Positions 9,316-18,068 of a stretch of 64,000 nt of DNA are shown one piece after another (positions within the stretch are counted from its first letter, which is position 1; each line of letters starts with the position of its first letter). Both the position numbers and the translations under genes were made by a program. Source of the stretch: Symbiodinium sp. CCMP2592 (lineage: Eukaryota; Sar; Dinophyceae; Suessiales; Symbiodiniaceae); the NCBI GenBank assembly GCA_905221615.1, contig CAJNDT010005913.1, positions 2,170,001 through 2,234,000 on the forward strand, written 5' to 3'. The notes under the pieces were generated by a model. That model saw nothing but the letters and a program-made list of their open reading frames with translations. It was not told the DNA's origin and ran no database searches.

Positions 9316-10761
9316 TTATGGGCAGCCCTTCGCGAACGAAGCAAGGTACGCGCTGACATCGAGGAAGTTAAAGTCCCCATCGGGTTCGAAGTCCGCGATC
9401 GGATCCATCATCCCGAAGGCCGCGAGGAACGCGGAGACATCCAGGAAGTTCAGGTCACCCTCTCCAGTCAGATCCGGAGCACACGCGGGAGCTTGTCCAT
9501 AGAACACTACGATGGATGGATCACCGGAGTATCCGATCGCGAGGTCGGGACGGCCATCGCCGTTGAGATCCCCAAGCGCCATCGCATTCCCTACCGGCGA
9601 AGCGTCGTAGGTCCACGACGGATCGGTATCGAGCACGCCGTCACGATTGAGGTAGATGTGCGCGCGTCCATCGGAGAAATGGATCTCTCCGAAGTCGTCA
9701 TCGCCGTCGAGATCGACATCGAAGAAATGGACCTCTTGTGGTCCTGTGAATGGAGGGTTGGTGGTCGAGACTTCGAAGACCGCACCGTGGAAGGTCGTAT
9801 AGACCGTCGATGGGTCGCCTCCGAATCCGAACTCGGGGACGCCATCGTTCTCAAGATCCGTGAATGCAGCACCCTTGTCCGTGTCACTCCCAAACGCGAA
9901 GAGTCCCTGGTTGGTGTCCGGAGTTCCGTTCGTGTTGTAGTACACACCGCTGAAGTAGTTGACCCATTTGGCGACCGCGATTTCTGGGAAGCCGTCTCCC
10001 GTGATGTCGCGTGTGTCGAGTCCGTTGGAGATTTCGGATGCCGCGGATTCCCATGATGGATCGGTTTCTAGACCCGTCCCATCGTTGCGGAACATAAACA
10101 TCGGACGCGTTGGTGAGCTGACTCCGAGTCCCTGGTTCGTGGTGACGAGATCGAGGTCGCCGTCGTTATCCATGTCGGCGAGCTTGCCTGAGGTCCCCCA
10201 CGCGTTTGGGCTGGTATTTGATGTCCACGATGCTGTGGTCTCGACCCCACCTCCTGGGAGACCGAAGTGGATCGAAACGTTGTCGGTGCGCACGCCGCCG
10301 TGGATACCAACAACATCCATGAAGCCATCGCCGTTGATATCACCGACCTGCACATCGCCCGTGTGGGTTTGCTCGTCGGAGGTCCACGATGGGGTCGTCT
10401 CCAGCCCCGACTCGGAGTTGTAGAAGATCATGTCGTGCCAATCGTCGTACGGAGGAAAGGCGCTGGTGTTGTAGCACACCGCGACGAGGTCGTTGCGACC
10501 ATCGCTGTTCATGTCCGCGATCGCGAGTCCGCCGATCTGTCGGCGTAGATTGATCGTGAGGTCCGGCGAGGTTCCGAAGGGGACATCAGCAGATGCGAAT
10601 CCAGCAGGCGCTTGCGTGTGCTCATTGATCGGCGCGAGCTCGAGATTGACTTGTCGATGACCGTCTTCTGAGACTTCGAAATGTTGATGCTGGACTGGTT
10701 CGCTCGCGTGAACGGTGCCTGCAAATGCTACGAGCAGGGCGATTGGCGTGATTGGGCGCAT
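9316..10761 (-). CDS. Secreted FG-GAP repeat protein with GC-type dockerin-like C-terminus
   Basis: A 481-residue exported protein. Residues 1-19 form a signal peptide ending in VHAS. The body has repeated Asp-rich FG-GAP/VCBS blades (ADMNSDGRNDLVAV, GDINGDGFMDVVGI, ADMDNDGDLDLVTT, GDLNGDGRPDLAIG), which predict a calcium-binding beta-propeller. The last 50 residues contain two copies of a dockerin-like motif (LNFLDVSAFLAAF and FNFLDVSAYLASF) and end in GCP. This matches the GC-type dockerin-like tails of Phycisphaerae exported proteins. The partner (cohesin or other anchor) is unknown. The start has a GGAGG site eight bases upstream. It is first in a minus-strand run with the GNAT and PhoX-like genes. 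Confidence 0.88.
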   Translation of the reverse strand: MRPITPIALLVAFAGTVHASEPVQHQHFEVSEDGHRQVNLELAPINEHTQAPAGFASADVPFGTSPDLTINLRRQIGGLAIADMNSDGRNDLVAVCYNTSAFPPYDDWHDMIFYNSESGLETTPSWTSDEQTHTGDVQVGDINGDGFMDVVGIHGGVRTDNVSIHFGLPGGGVETTASWTSNTSPNAWGTSGKLADMDNDGDLDLVTTNQGLGVSSPTRPMFMFRNDGTGLETDPSWESAASEISNGLDTRDITGDGFPEIAVAKWVNYFSGVYYNTNGTPDTNQGLFAFGSDTDKGAAFTDLENDGVPEFGFGGDPSTVYTTFHGAVFEVSTTNPPFTGPQEVHFFDVDLDGDDDFGEIHFSDGRAHIYLNRDGVLDTDPSWTYDASPVGNAMALGDLNGDGRPDLAIGYSGDPSIVVFYGQAPACAPDLTGEGDLNFLDVSAFLAAFGMMDPIADFEPDGDFNFLDVSAYLASFAKGCP

Positions 10762-10861
10762 GATGTCCTCCAGGTGCCTGTGGTGCTTGCGGATGCTTCG
10801 ACCACTCTACCAGACGACCCACTACTCAACAAGCAAATTCACCCCACTGAATGGTGGGCTA

Positions 10862-11209
10862 TCAAGCTTCTTGTGCTCTGCACTGTTCTAAAAACTCAAC
10901 TGCTCGCCTCAAATGGGGGATTACGATCGAGCCGCCGACGATCAACGCGATATCAAAGACCTCGAACAACTCCTCATCACTCGCTCCGACTTTGACGGAC
11001 TGATCGATGTGGTACGCGATGCAATCATCGCAGCGCAGCACCATCGAGGCGCTGAGTCCGAGCAGTTCCTTGGTTTTCGCGTCCAGAGCGCCCGGCTCGT
11101 ACGCGTTGCTATCGAGCGTGAAGAAGCGCTTCGTGGTCTTGGTCCCACGCGCGAGGATCTTCTCATTCAAACTGGTCCGGAACGCTTGGAACTCGTCGTA
11201 TCTGCTCAT
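10862..11209 (-). CDS. Carboxymuconolactone decarboxylase / AhpD-like protein
   Basis: A small (115-residue) all-helical protein of the CMD/AhpD superfamily. The redox signature CDDCIAYH (CxxC followed by His, near residues 58-65) is intact, and LGLSASMVLRCDDC and the closing helix GGSIVIPHLRRAVEFLE are typical. Members act as alkylhydroperoxidases or thiol-disulfide reductants. The substrate is unknown. The start is the ATG at 11207-11209; an upstream TTG reading is unlikely. It is divergent from the His-rich lipoprotein gene and is not obviously in an operon. Confidence 0.9.
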   Translation of the reverse strand: MSRYDEFQAFRTSLNEKILARGTKTTKRFFTLDSNAYEPGALDAKTKELLGLSASMVLRCDDCIAYHIDQSVKVGASDEELFEVFDIALIVGGSIVIPHLRRAVEFLEQCRAQEA

Positions 11210-11318
11210 GGGTGAGTATAGATCGGATTCTTTTAAGAATGCTGTCAACAGTCCGTTTCTCGAGCGGTGTTCCTTCCAGAACCAAGAGACTGTCTATTCC
11301 TTGTCTGGAGGCTTTGCT

Positions 11319-11732
11319 ATGAAACGACCACTACTCATCCTCGCACTGTTTACGGCCGCACCTCTGCTGACAGGATGCGGGATCAGTAAATCATTCACGA
11401 TTCATAAGAACTGGCCGTGTGGCTGTCATGGATCAAAGCATCATCATCACTGTTCGTACGGGTACAAACATCGACCGCCTCGTACCGGATCGCATGACTC
11501 ACATCCAAGTGCATCTTGGCCTCGCGAGTCGAGCCATGCGATCGCAAACCTGAAACACCGTCCGGTACCGAACTATGCGATCAGTCCGCGTCCGACACCC
11601 AAAGCAAAGCCAAGACCGCAACCTTCGCGATCCAATCAGGTAAGCCGAACATCTCCGAATCGTGCGGTGCGATCCGATTCAAGACCCACCAAGCGAAACA
11701 AGGTCAAAGCCGCGAAGAAGCGTGGACGATGA
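11319..11732 (+). CDS. His/Cys-rich lipoprotein with basic Pro-rich tail
   Basis: A 137-residue predicted lipoprotein: Lys-Arg start, hydrophobic core and LLTGC lipobox at about residues 15-19. Just after the anchor is a potential metal-binding patch (PCGCHGSKHHHHC followed by more His and Tyr), and the rest is low-complexity and rich in Lys, Arg, Pro and Ser, ending KKRGR. No family recognised. The patch suggests metal binding at the envelope and the basic tail could bind anionic polymer or nucleic acid; both are inference. CTGGAGG lies about eight bases before the ATG. It sits between the AhpD-like gene (divergent) and a BamE-like lipoprotein on the same strand. Confidence 0.7.
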   Translation: MKRPLLILALFTAAPLLTGCGISKSFTIHKNWPCGCHGSKHHHHCSYGYKHRPPRTGSHDSHPSASWPRESSHAIANLKHRPVPNYAISPRPTPKAKPRPQPSRSNQVSRTSPNRAVRSDSRPTKRNKVKAAKKRGR

Positions 11733-11792
11733 CGGACTGAAATTGAACTGGTACCATCCCCAAGTACGAGAGCACATTCTGGAGTTTATTTG

Positions 11793-12161
11793 ATGTCGAT
11801 CCCATTCAAAGCCGTCGTTGTTTCCGCTATCTTCCTCGCTTCACCAACACTGTTGGGTGGGTGTCTGTTCAGTCAGAGCAAGAGTACGAAGATCAGCGGC
11901 GCGTATGTCCAGCCGAGCGATCTCTCACGCGTCAAACTCCACGACTCGACGCAAGATGAGGTGCTTCAGGTCCTCTCCGAACCTACCACACGCAATAACA
12001 ACGACGACGGCACCGAAACATGGACATGGAACTGGACACGCAAAGAACATGGATCTGGTTCTCTGTTCCTGATCTTCTCCGGATCGAGCAACAAGCACAT
12101 CGAAGAGAGCGCCCACATCACCTTTGACCACGGCATCGCGGTCGATAAGTGGCGCGACTGA
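11793..12161 (+). CDS. Small lipoprotein resembling the SmpA/BamE domain
   Basis: A 122-residue lipoprotein with a signal peptide and the lipobox LLGGC. The segment LSRVKLHDSTQDEVLQVLSEPTTRN, then an aromatic strand (TWTWNWTRKEH) and a final strand with VDKW, follows the SmpA/OmlA (BamE-like) pattern, in which a short helix pair packs on a three-stranded sheet. In other bacteria such proteins assist outer-membrane assembly or act as envelope scaffolds. Assignment to BamE itself is not justified. The ATG at 11793 is preferred over the TTG three bases earlier; TGGAG is upstream. It ends 17 bases from the convergent queE. Confidence 0.7.
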   Translation: MSIPFKAVVVSAIFLASPTLLGGCLFSQSKSTKISGAYVQPSDLSRVKLHDSTQDEVLQVLSEPTTRNNNDDGTETWTWNWTRKEHGSGSLFLIFSGSSNKHIEESAHITFDHGIAVDKWRD

Positions 12162-12178
12162 CCGAACCATAACTACGC

Positions 12179-12889
12179 TCAAGTGCCTCGCGTGTCCCCA
12201 AACAACTGGACATGCACGCGTGGACAATAACTCCATCCACGCTCCATGCACGCATCGACGACCCATCGGATCGAGTCCGGCTCTGGCACGCTCACCCCTT
12301 CCGGCATCAGCATCACATCACTCTGTTGATATCCGACGATCCCCTCAAGCACCTGCTCGATCTCTTCAAGATCATCCGGACTGCTGACGACGAACTTGAG
12401 CTGACATTCTTTGCTTGATGCGATCAGTTCATTGATCGTGTCGTAGTTGAGTCGGCGTTGTTCGTGACGCTCCGCCCACGCCCCGCTTGGATCACGCGGA
12501 TCATCCACGGGCGTTGAGTTTTTGAGTTTGGGAGAGATCGACATCAGATGGCAGACCAGACCTGGCAGAATCAGCGTCCCCGCGGTTTCTACAGTGATGT
12601 GCATCCCGCGATGCGCGAGCTGTTGTGAGAGTTCGACGAGTCCATCGAACATCATCGGCTCGCCTCCGGTCAGCACGGCGTGCTGCGCGCCGCTCGCGAC
12701 CACTTCGTCGACGAGCTCTTCAATCGAACGCATCGTCTTCTCGGGTTCCCAGCTCGCGTACGGCGTGTCGCACCAAGTGCAACGCAGGTTGCATCCAGAC
12801 AATCGGCAGAACCAGCTCGGAACGCCGGTGAGTTTGCCCTCGCCTTGGATGGACACGAAGGTCTCTGATATTGGGAGCGTATCACTCAT
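12179..12889 (-). CDS. queE: 7-carboxy-7-deazaguanine synthase
   Basis: A radical SAM enzyme that converts 6-carboxy-5,6,7,8-tetrahydropterin to 7-carboxy-7-deazaguanine in queuosine and archaeosine precursor synthesis. The 236-residue protein has the cluster-binding cysteines in CNLRCTWC (C33, C37, C40), the N-terminal SIQGEG typical of QueE, the SAM-binding TGGEPM and the ISPKLKNS segment near the middle. A further Cys at 28 is also typical. It overlaps the queC stop by four bases (ATGA), so the two are translationally coupled in the order queC-queE. queD lies about 3 kb away on the same strand but is separated from them by other genes. Confidence 0.95.
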   Translation of the reverse strand: MSDTLPISETFVSIQGEGKLTGVPSWFCRLSGCNLRCTWCDTPYASWEPEKTMRSIEELVDEVVASGAQHAVLTGGEPMMFDGLVELSQQLAHRGMHITVETAGTLILPGLVCHLMSISPKLKNSTPVDDPRDPSGAWAERHEQRRLNYDTINELIASSKECQLKFVVSSPDDLEEIEQVLEGIVGYQQSDVMLMPEGVSVPEPDSIRWVVDACMERGWSYCPRVHVQLFGDTRGT

Positions 12890-13575
12890 GCGTACACCGT
12901 CGGATCATCGATCCCCGCTTGCTCGAAACCGCGTTTGCGGAGGATGCACGAATCGCACTCGCCGCATGCTTTGGAATCGATCGGGTCGTAGCACGAGTGG
13001 GTCATCGCGTAGTCCACGCCGAGCTTTGTGCCTTGCTGGATGATCTCCGCTTTGGTCAGTTCCATCAGAGGCGTATGAATCGTGATCGCGTCCCCATCCA
13101 CTCCCATCTTGGTCGCGAGATTTGCGGTCTTCGTGAACGATTCGATAAACTCAGGTCGGCAGTCGGGATACCCCGAATAGTCCACGGCGTTGACCCCAAT
13201 GAACAAGTCCTTCGCACCAAGGGTCTCTCCCAGCGCCATCGCGATGGACAGGAACACCAGATTCCTCGCCGGGACATAGGTGACCGGGATGTCGGTCATT
13301 TCTGTTTCGTCGCGTCCCTTGGGGACCTCGATGTCCGCCGTAAGCGCTGATCCTCCGAATGATCCGATGTCGATCGGGAACACGCGATGACTGCTCGCGC
13401 CCAGTGATCTGCTGATCTGCTCGCTCGCTTCCAGTTCGTGACGATGGCGCTGCCCGTAGTCGAACGCGAGTGTGTGGCAGTCGTAGCCTTGCGCCTTGGC
13501 GATCGCGAGGACCGTGGTTGAATCGAGCCCTCCGGAGAGGAGGACGATCGCGGAATTGGCAGAAGCTTCGGACAT
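12886..13575 (-). CDS. queC: 7-cyano-7-deazaguanine synthase
   Basis: An ATP-dependent amide-to-nitrile converting enzyme that forms preQ0 from 7-carboxy-7-deazaguanine. Residues 10-20 hold the PP-loop motif [10 protein letters not shown]. The C-terminus has the structural zinc site [14 protein letters not shown] plus an upstream Cys (THSCY). The central substrate-binding region [17 protein letters not shown] is textbook QueC. At 229 residues the length is normal. The chosen ATG at 13575 starts MSEAS; longer in-frame readings run into the divergent gene at 13645 and lack family similarity. It is coupled to queE by a four-base overlap. Confidence 0.95.
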   Translation of the reverse strand: MSEASANSAIVLLSGGLDSTTVLAIAKAQGYDCHTLAFDYGQRHRHELEASEQISRSLGASSHRVFPIDIGSFGGSALTADIEVPKGRDETEMTDIPVTYVPARNLVFLSIAMALGETLGAKDLFIGVNAVDYSGYPDCRPEFIESFTKTANLATKMGVDGDAITIHTPLMELTKAEIIQQGTKLGVDYAMTHSCYDPIDSKACGECDSCILRKRGFEQAGIDDPTVYA

Positions 13576-13644
13576 ATTGAACTTTAGGTCGTTGACGATG
13601 GGAAATTGGTGCCACCGATTTCTTGGTTTCGTGTATAATTCGTT

Positions 13645-14436
13645 ATGCCGTTCTCGCTGATCAGTGCGACGGTGCTGCGTACTCGCCCGATCGGGGTGAC
13701 TCCCGACTACTGTCCCGTCTGTCGCCGGGAACGGCGGTTCCGTCTCACTCAAGCCGAGTATCGACGCTACTTCATGTGCATGGATCGTGGTCGTCACGGG
13801 CATCCGCATCATGAACTCACGTGCATGACCTGCGACTGTCGCGTGGAGCGCCCAGTCGAGGAGCGTCCAATCGCGATTCTTCCTGATCCCAAGAGCGCCG
13901 ATTTCTACGAACCCGAGCTGCTCCCGATTGTGCAAACACGGATCGACAACTGCACCGCGATGGAACAGGCACGCAAAGACGAGAAACTCAACACAGAACA
14001 ACGCGAGGAGATGATCCGCCATGCGCTCTTCAGCTTTGCGCGTGTGTATGACGAGGAGACATTCGAACGCTTATCTCCAGTCGCGCGATTGTTGATCGCG
14101 ATCTTTGCGCTCGCCGTCGCAATCGGAGGCTATTACGCGTGGACACAGACTGGATCGTGGTATGCGCCAGCCCTCGCGGCACTCGCACTGGTCCTCGGAT
14201 TCCTCACACTTGTGTACTGGATCGCTCGACAGTCTCCACGCAAAAGAGTCCAGCTCTGGCTCGCCCAAGCTCTCTGTCCGCTCGATCCTTCGAGCGCCGA
14301 GATCCGACAAGCACGCGCCGAACTGCAAGGCTCGCGCATGAAAGCAGGATTCCAGATCCGGACGAATAAAGTCCTCGCACGGATCAAGAAACTCAAAGCG
14401 AAAGGGTTCTCCTGTGAACCCAAGGCGCCCTATTGA
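13645..14436 (+). CDS. Zinc-ribbon membrane protein of unknown function
   Basis: A 263-residue protein of no family I recognise. The N-terminal third contains two paired-Cys knuckles (CPVC near residue 23 and CMTC-DC near 60) separated by a basic His-rich stretch, which suggests a zinc ribbon. Two hydrophobic segments follow at roughly residues 148-168 and 173-192, then a basic cytoplasmic tail that includes KKLKAKGF. The start is ATG 13645. It is divergent from queC and convergent with the HtrA-type gene, with 14 bases between stops. It is unlikely to be phage-derived, because its codon use matches its neighbours. Confidence 0.65.
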   Translation: MPFSLISATVLRTRPIGVTPDYCPVCRRERRFRLTQAEYRRYFMCMDRGRHGHPHHELTCMTCDCRVERPVEERPIAILPDPKSADFYEPELLPIVQTRIDNCTAMEQARKDEKLNTEQREEMIRHALFSFARVYDEETFERLSPVARLLIAIFALAVAIGGYYAWTQTGSWYAPALAALALVLGFLTLVYWIARQSPRKRVQLWLAQALCPLDPSSAEIRQARAELQGSRMKAGFQIRTNKVLARIKKLKAKGFSCEPKAPY

Positions 14437-14450
14437 ATCAGCAGTCTGGA

Positions 14451-15863
14451 TCAATCATCCTTGGTGATGTCGATGTATCCGCGGGCGTTGTCCCTGAAGA
14501 GTTTGAGACGCACCCCACGCTCATAATCAGCGCTGGATAAAAAGTCGCTGAGCTGATCAACACTCTCGAATGACCGTCCGTTGGCTTCGTACAAAAAATC
14601 CCCGGGCTCCAAGCCTTGCTGTTCCGCGAAAGAGTTGTCATTCACCTGCTGGATCCGGAAACCTCGTATGCGATAAACCACACGGCGATTCCGGACATCG
14701 CGGACCTCGTCAGGCACCACAAGAATCCCGAAGTCTTCAATGAACGCGCCGCCTTGTGCGATCGCGAACTGTTTGTCGCGATCCTGGAGCGTTGCGCGTG
14801 CGGATCGCTTGACCCCGTCCCGGTAGTACTCGATCTCAACCGGAACCCCTGGACGAGCGAGCATGATCGCGTTGCCCATACGGATCAGGTTCTCTGTTGT
14901 GCGCCCTCCGATCGCGACGACAATGTCGTTGTCCTGCAGACCTGCAAGATCCGCGGGACCGCCGGTCACTACACGATCAAGAACAACCCCGCCTTCGATC
15001 CCCATCTGATACGCGACTGTTGGTTCGAGTCCGCCCATCTGTACGCCGAGCCAACCACGATCGACGCGCCCGTTCTCGATGATCCGGTTCATCACGGCTT
15101 GAGCGATATCGATCGGGATCGCGAATCCCAAGCCGTTGTTCCCGCCGGATCGCGACAGGATTGCCGTGTTGATCCCGATCACGCGTCCATCCAGATCAAC
15201 CAGCGGCCCTCCGGAGTTTCCTGGATTGATCGCGGCATCGGTCTGGATGAACTCCTGAAAACGCTGAGGCATGTTTTCTTGGTTGCCCATGCTGGTGTTG
15301 ACCGAGCCACGCCCCTTGGCGCTGATAATCCCGGCGGTCACGGATTGCTGAAATCCGAACGGCGAACCAACCGCGAGGACCCACTCCCCTACTCGCAGCG
15401 CTTCGGAATCCCCGAACTCTGCGGAGACGAGCCCCTCAGCTTCGATCTTGACGACCGCGACATCGGTTTCGGAGAATGTTCCGATGAGCTCGCCCGCGAC
15501 TTCGCGTCCGTCACGCAAGCGGACTTTCAGGAACTCCCCCGCTTCCACCACATGCGCGTTGGTCAGGATGTACCCTCGCTCATCAGCGATGACTCCCGAT
15601 CCGACGCTTGTCTGTTGACGAAACCCTCTGCGGTTTTCGCTCTCTGTCACGATGTGCACCACTGACGATTCGATCGTCTCGCTCGCGTGCTCAAACGCGA
15701 GGGACATGTCCATCGCCATGTTCATCGCGTGTCTCTGTGATTCTGTTGGTGGAGCTTCGTTCGTGGAAAGCTCCGTGGCACACGCGGCACCTGCGATGGA
15801 GGTCAACGCGAGGATCGCGGACCACTTGCGGAATGAGCGCATCTTTGATTGGATTCTGTACAT
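14451..15863 (-). CDS. HtrA/DegP-type serine protease with two PDZ-like domains
   Basis: A periplasmic quality-control protease of about 470 residues. A signal peptide precedes a trypsin-like domain with an intact triad: His104 in LTNAHVVEAG, Asp134 in ETDVAVVKI and Ser217 in INPGNSGGPL. A PDZ domain follows (GWLGVQMGG ... GGPADLAGLQDNDIVVAIGG) and then a second PDZ-like segment (NSFAEQQGLEPGDFLYEANG). The start at 15863 is fixed by an AAAGGAG ribosome-binding site five bases upstream; longer in-frame readings lack one. Which DegP/DegQ/DegS subgroup it belongs to is not clear. It ends tail-to-tail with the zinc-ribbon gene. Confidence 0.93.
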   Translation of the reverse strand: MYRIQSKMRSFRKWSAILALTSIAGAACATELSTNEAPPTESQRHAMNMAMDMSLAFEHASETIESSVVHIVTESENRRGFRQQTSVGSGVIADERGYILTNAHVVEAGEFLKVRLRDGREVAGELIGTFSETDVAVVKIEAEGLVSAEFGDSEALRVGEWVLAVGSPFGFQQSVTAGIISAKGRGSVNTSMGNQENMPQRFQEFIQTDAAINPGNSGGPLVDLDGRVIGINTAILSRSGGNNGLGFAIPIDIAQAVMNRIIENGRVDRGWLGVQMGGLEPTVAYQMGIEGGVVLDRVVTGGPADLAGLQDNDIVVAIGGRTTENLIRMGNAIMLARPGVPVEIEYYRDGVKRSARATLQDRDKQFAIAQGGAFIEDFGILVVPDEVRDVRNRRVVYRIRGFRIQQVNDNSFAEQQGLEPGDFLYEANGRSFESVDQLSDFLSSADYERGVRLKLFRDNARGYIDITKDD

Positions 15864-15956
15864 ATGGAGACTCCTTTCGCTAACCACTTGGTGGTTGTTC
15901 GACAGCAACAACGCCCTAGACGCCGGGACTATTGCCTTCCGTTGGGGTAGTTGGGA

Positions 15957-16424
15957 TTATGAAATCCCGTATTCCGCCCAGGAACTGCTGGTCTCGGTCA
16001 CGCGGACGCGTTCGAGTGTGAGACCCGCCGGGAGGACGAACTCGTTGCCCGACTTGTCTGTGTAGCGACCGCCGCTGCTGAGCTGTGCTGACACATATTC
16101 GTAGATGCGCCGAGCGAGCACTTCCGTCGTGGGATCTTCATCTTCGCACACAATCACGCGGCTCTGATTCTCCTGGGACAGTTCCTCAAGAATCGGATCC
16201 TTCGAGTTGACCATCAATGCGTGGTCGTAGGTGTCGATATAGTCTTCCACAGCGAGTTTGAGGGACTTGAAGTCGCAGACCATATCCCCATCACCCAGAT
16301 GTCCAGACGCGATGACGAGATCAACCCTTCGGGAATGCCCGTGGGGATATTTGCATCGTCCCGGATGCTTGGAGAGCATGTGTCCGCTCTCGATCTCGAA
16401 GCTCTTGCAGACGCGATAGACCAT
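15957..16424 (-). CDS. queD: 6-carboxytetrahydropterin synthase (canonical QueD-type)
   Basis: COG0720/PTPS-fold enzyme that converts dihydroneopterin triphosphate to 6-carboxytetrahydropterin, the substrate for QueE. The 155-residue protein has the QueD CxxxHGH motif (C24 and H28/H30), the first zinc His at 15, a second catalytic region YDHALMVN, the PTTEVLARRIYEY helix and the terminal Glu in RVTETSSSW. It is a little longer than E. coli QueD because of an insert around residues 115-135. The ATG at 16424 is chosen because the conserved first strand starts there. With queE and queC within 4 kb this is the likely housekeeping QueD. A second COG0720 gene lies at 41183. Confidence 0.88.
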   Translation of the reverse strand: MVYRVCKSFEIESGHMLSKHPGRCKYPHGHSRRVDLVIASGHLGDGDMVCDFKSLKLAVEDYIDTYDHALMVNSKDPILEELSQENQSRVIVCEDEDPTTEVLARRIYEYVSAQLSSGGRYTDKSGNEFVLPAGLTLERVRVTETSSSWAEYGIS

Positions 16425-16462
16425 GGACGATCGTATGCCGGCTCTCCGCGATATACTCCGCG

Positions 16463-17371
16463 ATGATGTTCCCATACCGATTGATTTGGTTCCCGATTGT
16501 CTTGATTCTCACGCTGCTCATCGCGTGCTCAAGCAATGCACCTAGAACATCGGCTACCACACTTCCAGAGGGACCGATCCACAACCTCCATCTGCTCTCT
16601 GAGGGGTTGTACTCTGGAGGAGAACCCCCAACCAGCGATCACTACGCGCAGCTCGCGGATCTGGGAATCCGAACAGTCGTCAGCGTCGACGCGATCGCTC
16701 CGGATCCAAAGCTCGCCGAGCCGTATGGGATCCGGATCGTCCATCTCCCGATCGGATATGACGGGATCGACGATCAACGCGCGCTCGAACTCGCCGCGGT
16801 GATCAAGACGCTTGAGCATCCGATCTATGTCCACTGTCATCACGGCAAGCATCGTGGTCCTGCCGCACTCTGCGTCGGCGCGATCGGCGCTGGATTGATC
16901 ACCAATGACCAAGCGCAGGAGTTCATGCAGACCGCCGGGACCTCACCCAAATACACTGGTCTTTGGAATGCCGCTCAGAGTGCTCAAAGAATTGATGAAT
17001 CGTTGATCGAGCGTGTTCACGATCTTCCAGCACGAGCGCCGGTCTCAAACTTCGTTGATGCAATGGGGCAAGTTGATCGTCTCCACGATCGACTGTGGGA
17101 TATGTCCGAAGCTGACTGGAAGACTCCAGAGGATCACCCCGATCTCTCACCCTCAGCCGTGAGCGGTCAGATCCACGATCTGCTCCGCATGATGCTTGAG
17201 GACGACATCGTTACCCAAGAGGGACAAGGCATGCGCAGGATGATGATGACGAGCATCAACGCCGCGGCTCAGGTCGAACGCGATATCAACTCGGGTCGAT
17301 TTGATCATGCGATTCGATCCATGGATGCTTTGCACCAGTCGTGCGTGGATTGTCACGACAAGTACAGATGA
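16463..17371 (+). CDS. Lipoprotein fusing a dual-specificity phosphatase fold to a cytochrome c'-like tail
   Basis: A 302-residue predicted lipoprotein (lipobox LIAC near residue 22). Residues 40-175 resemble the DSP/DUF442-type phosphatase fold: a VVSVDAI strand, a general-acid region and the phosphate loop HCHHGKHR (His124-Cys125 to Arg131, HCx5R). Residues 195-302 are helical and end with SCVDCHDKYR, a CxxCH haem motif (Cys294, Cys297, His298) placed three to four residues from the C-terminus, as in class II cytochromes c'/c556. A redox- or gas-sensing envelope phosphatase is possible, but haem attachment and activity are inferred. Two ATGs (16463, 16466) are possible starts. It is divergent from queD with 38 bases between starts. 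Confidence 0.8.
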   Translation: MMFPYRLIWFPIVLILTLLIACSSNAPRTSATTLPEGPIHNLHLLSEGLYSGGEPPTSDHYAQLADLGIRTVVSVDAIAPDPKLAEPYGIRIVHLPIGYDGIDDQRALELAAVIKTLEHPIYVHCHHGKHRGPAALCVGAIGAGLITNDQAQEFMQTAGTSPKYTGLWNAAQSAQRIDESLIERVHDLPARAPVSNFVDAMGQVDRLHDRLWDMSEADWKTPEDHPDLSPSAVSGQIHDLLRMMLEDDIVTQEGQGMRRMMMTSINAAAQVERDINSGRFDHAIRSMDALHQSCVDCHDKYR

Positions 17372-17383
17372 TCCAGAGTCTAT

Positions 17384-17881
17384 TTATTGACCATCGAAGT
17401 AATGCGCGAGTCGGCTGCCGTGCTCGCGGATGCGTCCTGTACTGAGATCGCCGTTGTCCATGTACTCATCGAGTCGCTGAGCTTCCGTCGCGGTGTAGAC
17501 ATTGCTGCCGTTCTTGCGGATCGAGATCTGCGCTGGATTCCAGTTGGGTGGACCTTCGTAGTCGTACACACCACCAATCGGTGTGGGTTTGGCAAACGGA
17601 TTGTCGGACTTGAAGTACGGGGTCAACTCGTTAACCACACGCATGCGATTGACATCGCGCGGGAAAGATCCATGCTTTGCCATATACATCGCGAGTGCAT
17701 TGGCAATCGCTTGGAGATCCTCGCTCGTCGCGGCGATCTCTGAGTCCGACCGAGCGGTGGCGAACTTCGGCACCACCATAGCCGCGAGGATCGCAACCAC
17801 AGTAATCACCACAACAAGTTCAATGAGCGAGAACGCTCTTGTGAGCTTTTTGAAAGTATTCATTTCCATCATTGATCTCAT
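17384..17881 (-). CDS. Type IV prepilin-like / type II secretion pseudopilin
   Basis: A 165-residue prepilin-type protein. The short basic leader TFKKLTRA is followed by FSLIELVVVITVVAILAAMV, the classic class III signal and hydrophobic helix with the Glu at position +5. The residue before the cleavage point is Ala instead of the usual Gly. The C-terminal half is a globular pilin head with a NWNP loop and no Cys pair. Two starts are possible: GTG 17890 and ATG 17881. I chose 17881 because GGAG lies eight bases upstream. There are no assembly genes nearby, so it depends on secretion or pilus machinery encoded elsewhere. Planctomycetes carry many such orphan pseudopilins. Confidence 0.85.
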   Translation of the reverse strand: MRSMMEMNTFKKLTRAFSLIELVVVITVVAILAAMVVPKFATARSDSEIAATSEDLQAIANALAMYMAKHGSFPRDVNRMRVVNELTPYFKSDNPFAKPTPIGGVYDYEGPPNWNPAQISIRKNGSNVYTATEAQRLDEYMDNGDLSTGRIREHGSRLAHYFDGQ

Positions 17882-18068
17882 CAGTTTCACTCCATCAGAA
17901 TCATGTGTTCGCGTGTCTCTGAATCGGCTGAGCGGTATCGCTGATTGAGTGAGAACGAGTTCGTATCAATGAATAACTCCCATTTGGACATCCTGCGAGA
18001 GCACCAACGGCATGAATTCTAATCGTGGCATCCGAACAGAAAGTGCTCTGGCTTGATACCATGTCGAG

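Noticed and set aside
13576..13644. A preQ1 riboswitch before queC
   Set aside because: Only 69 bases separate the divergent starts and no preQ1 aptamer pattern was seen.
17882..18068. An M-box (Mg2+) riboswitch before mgtE
   Set aside because: The leader is short and I could not trace the conserved helices.
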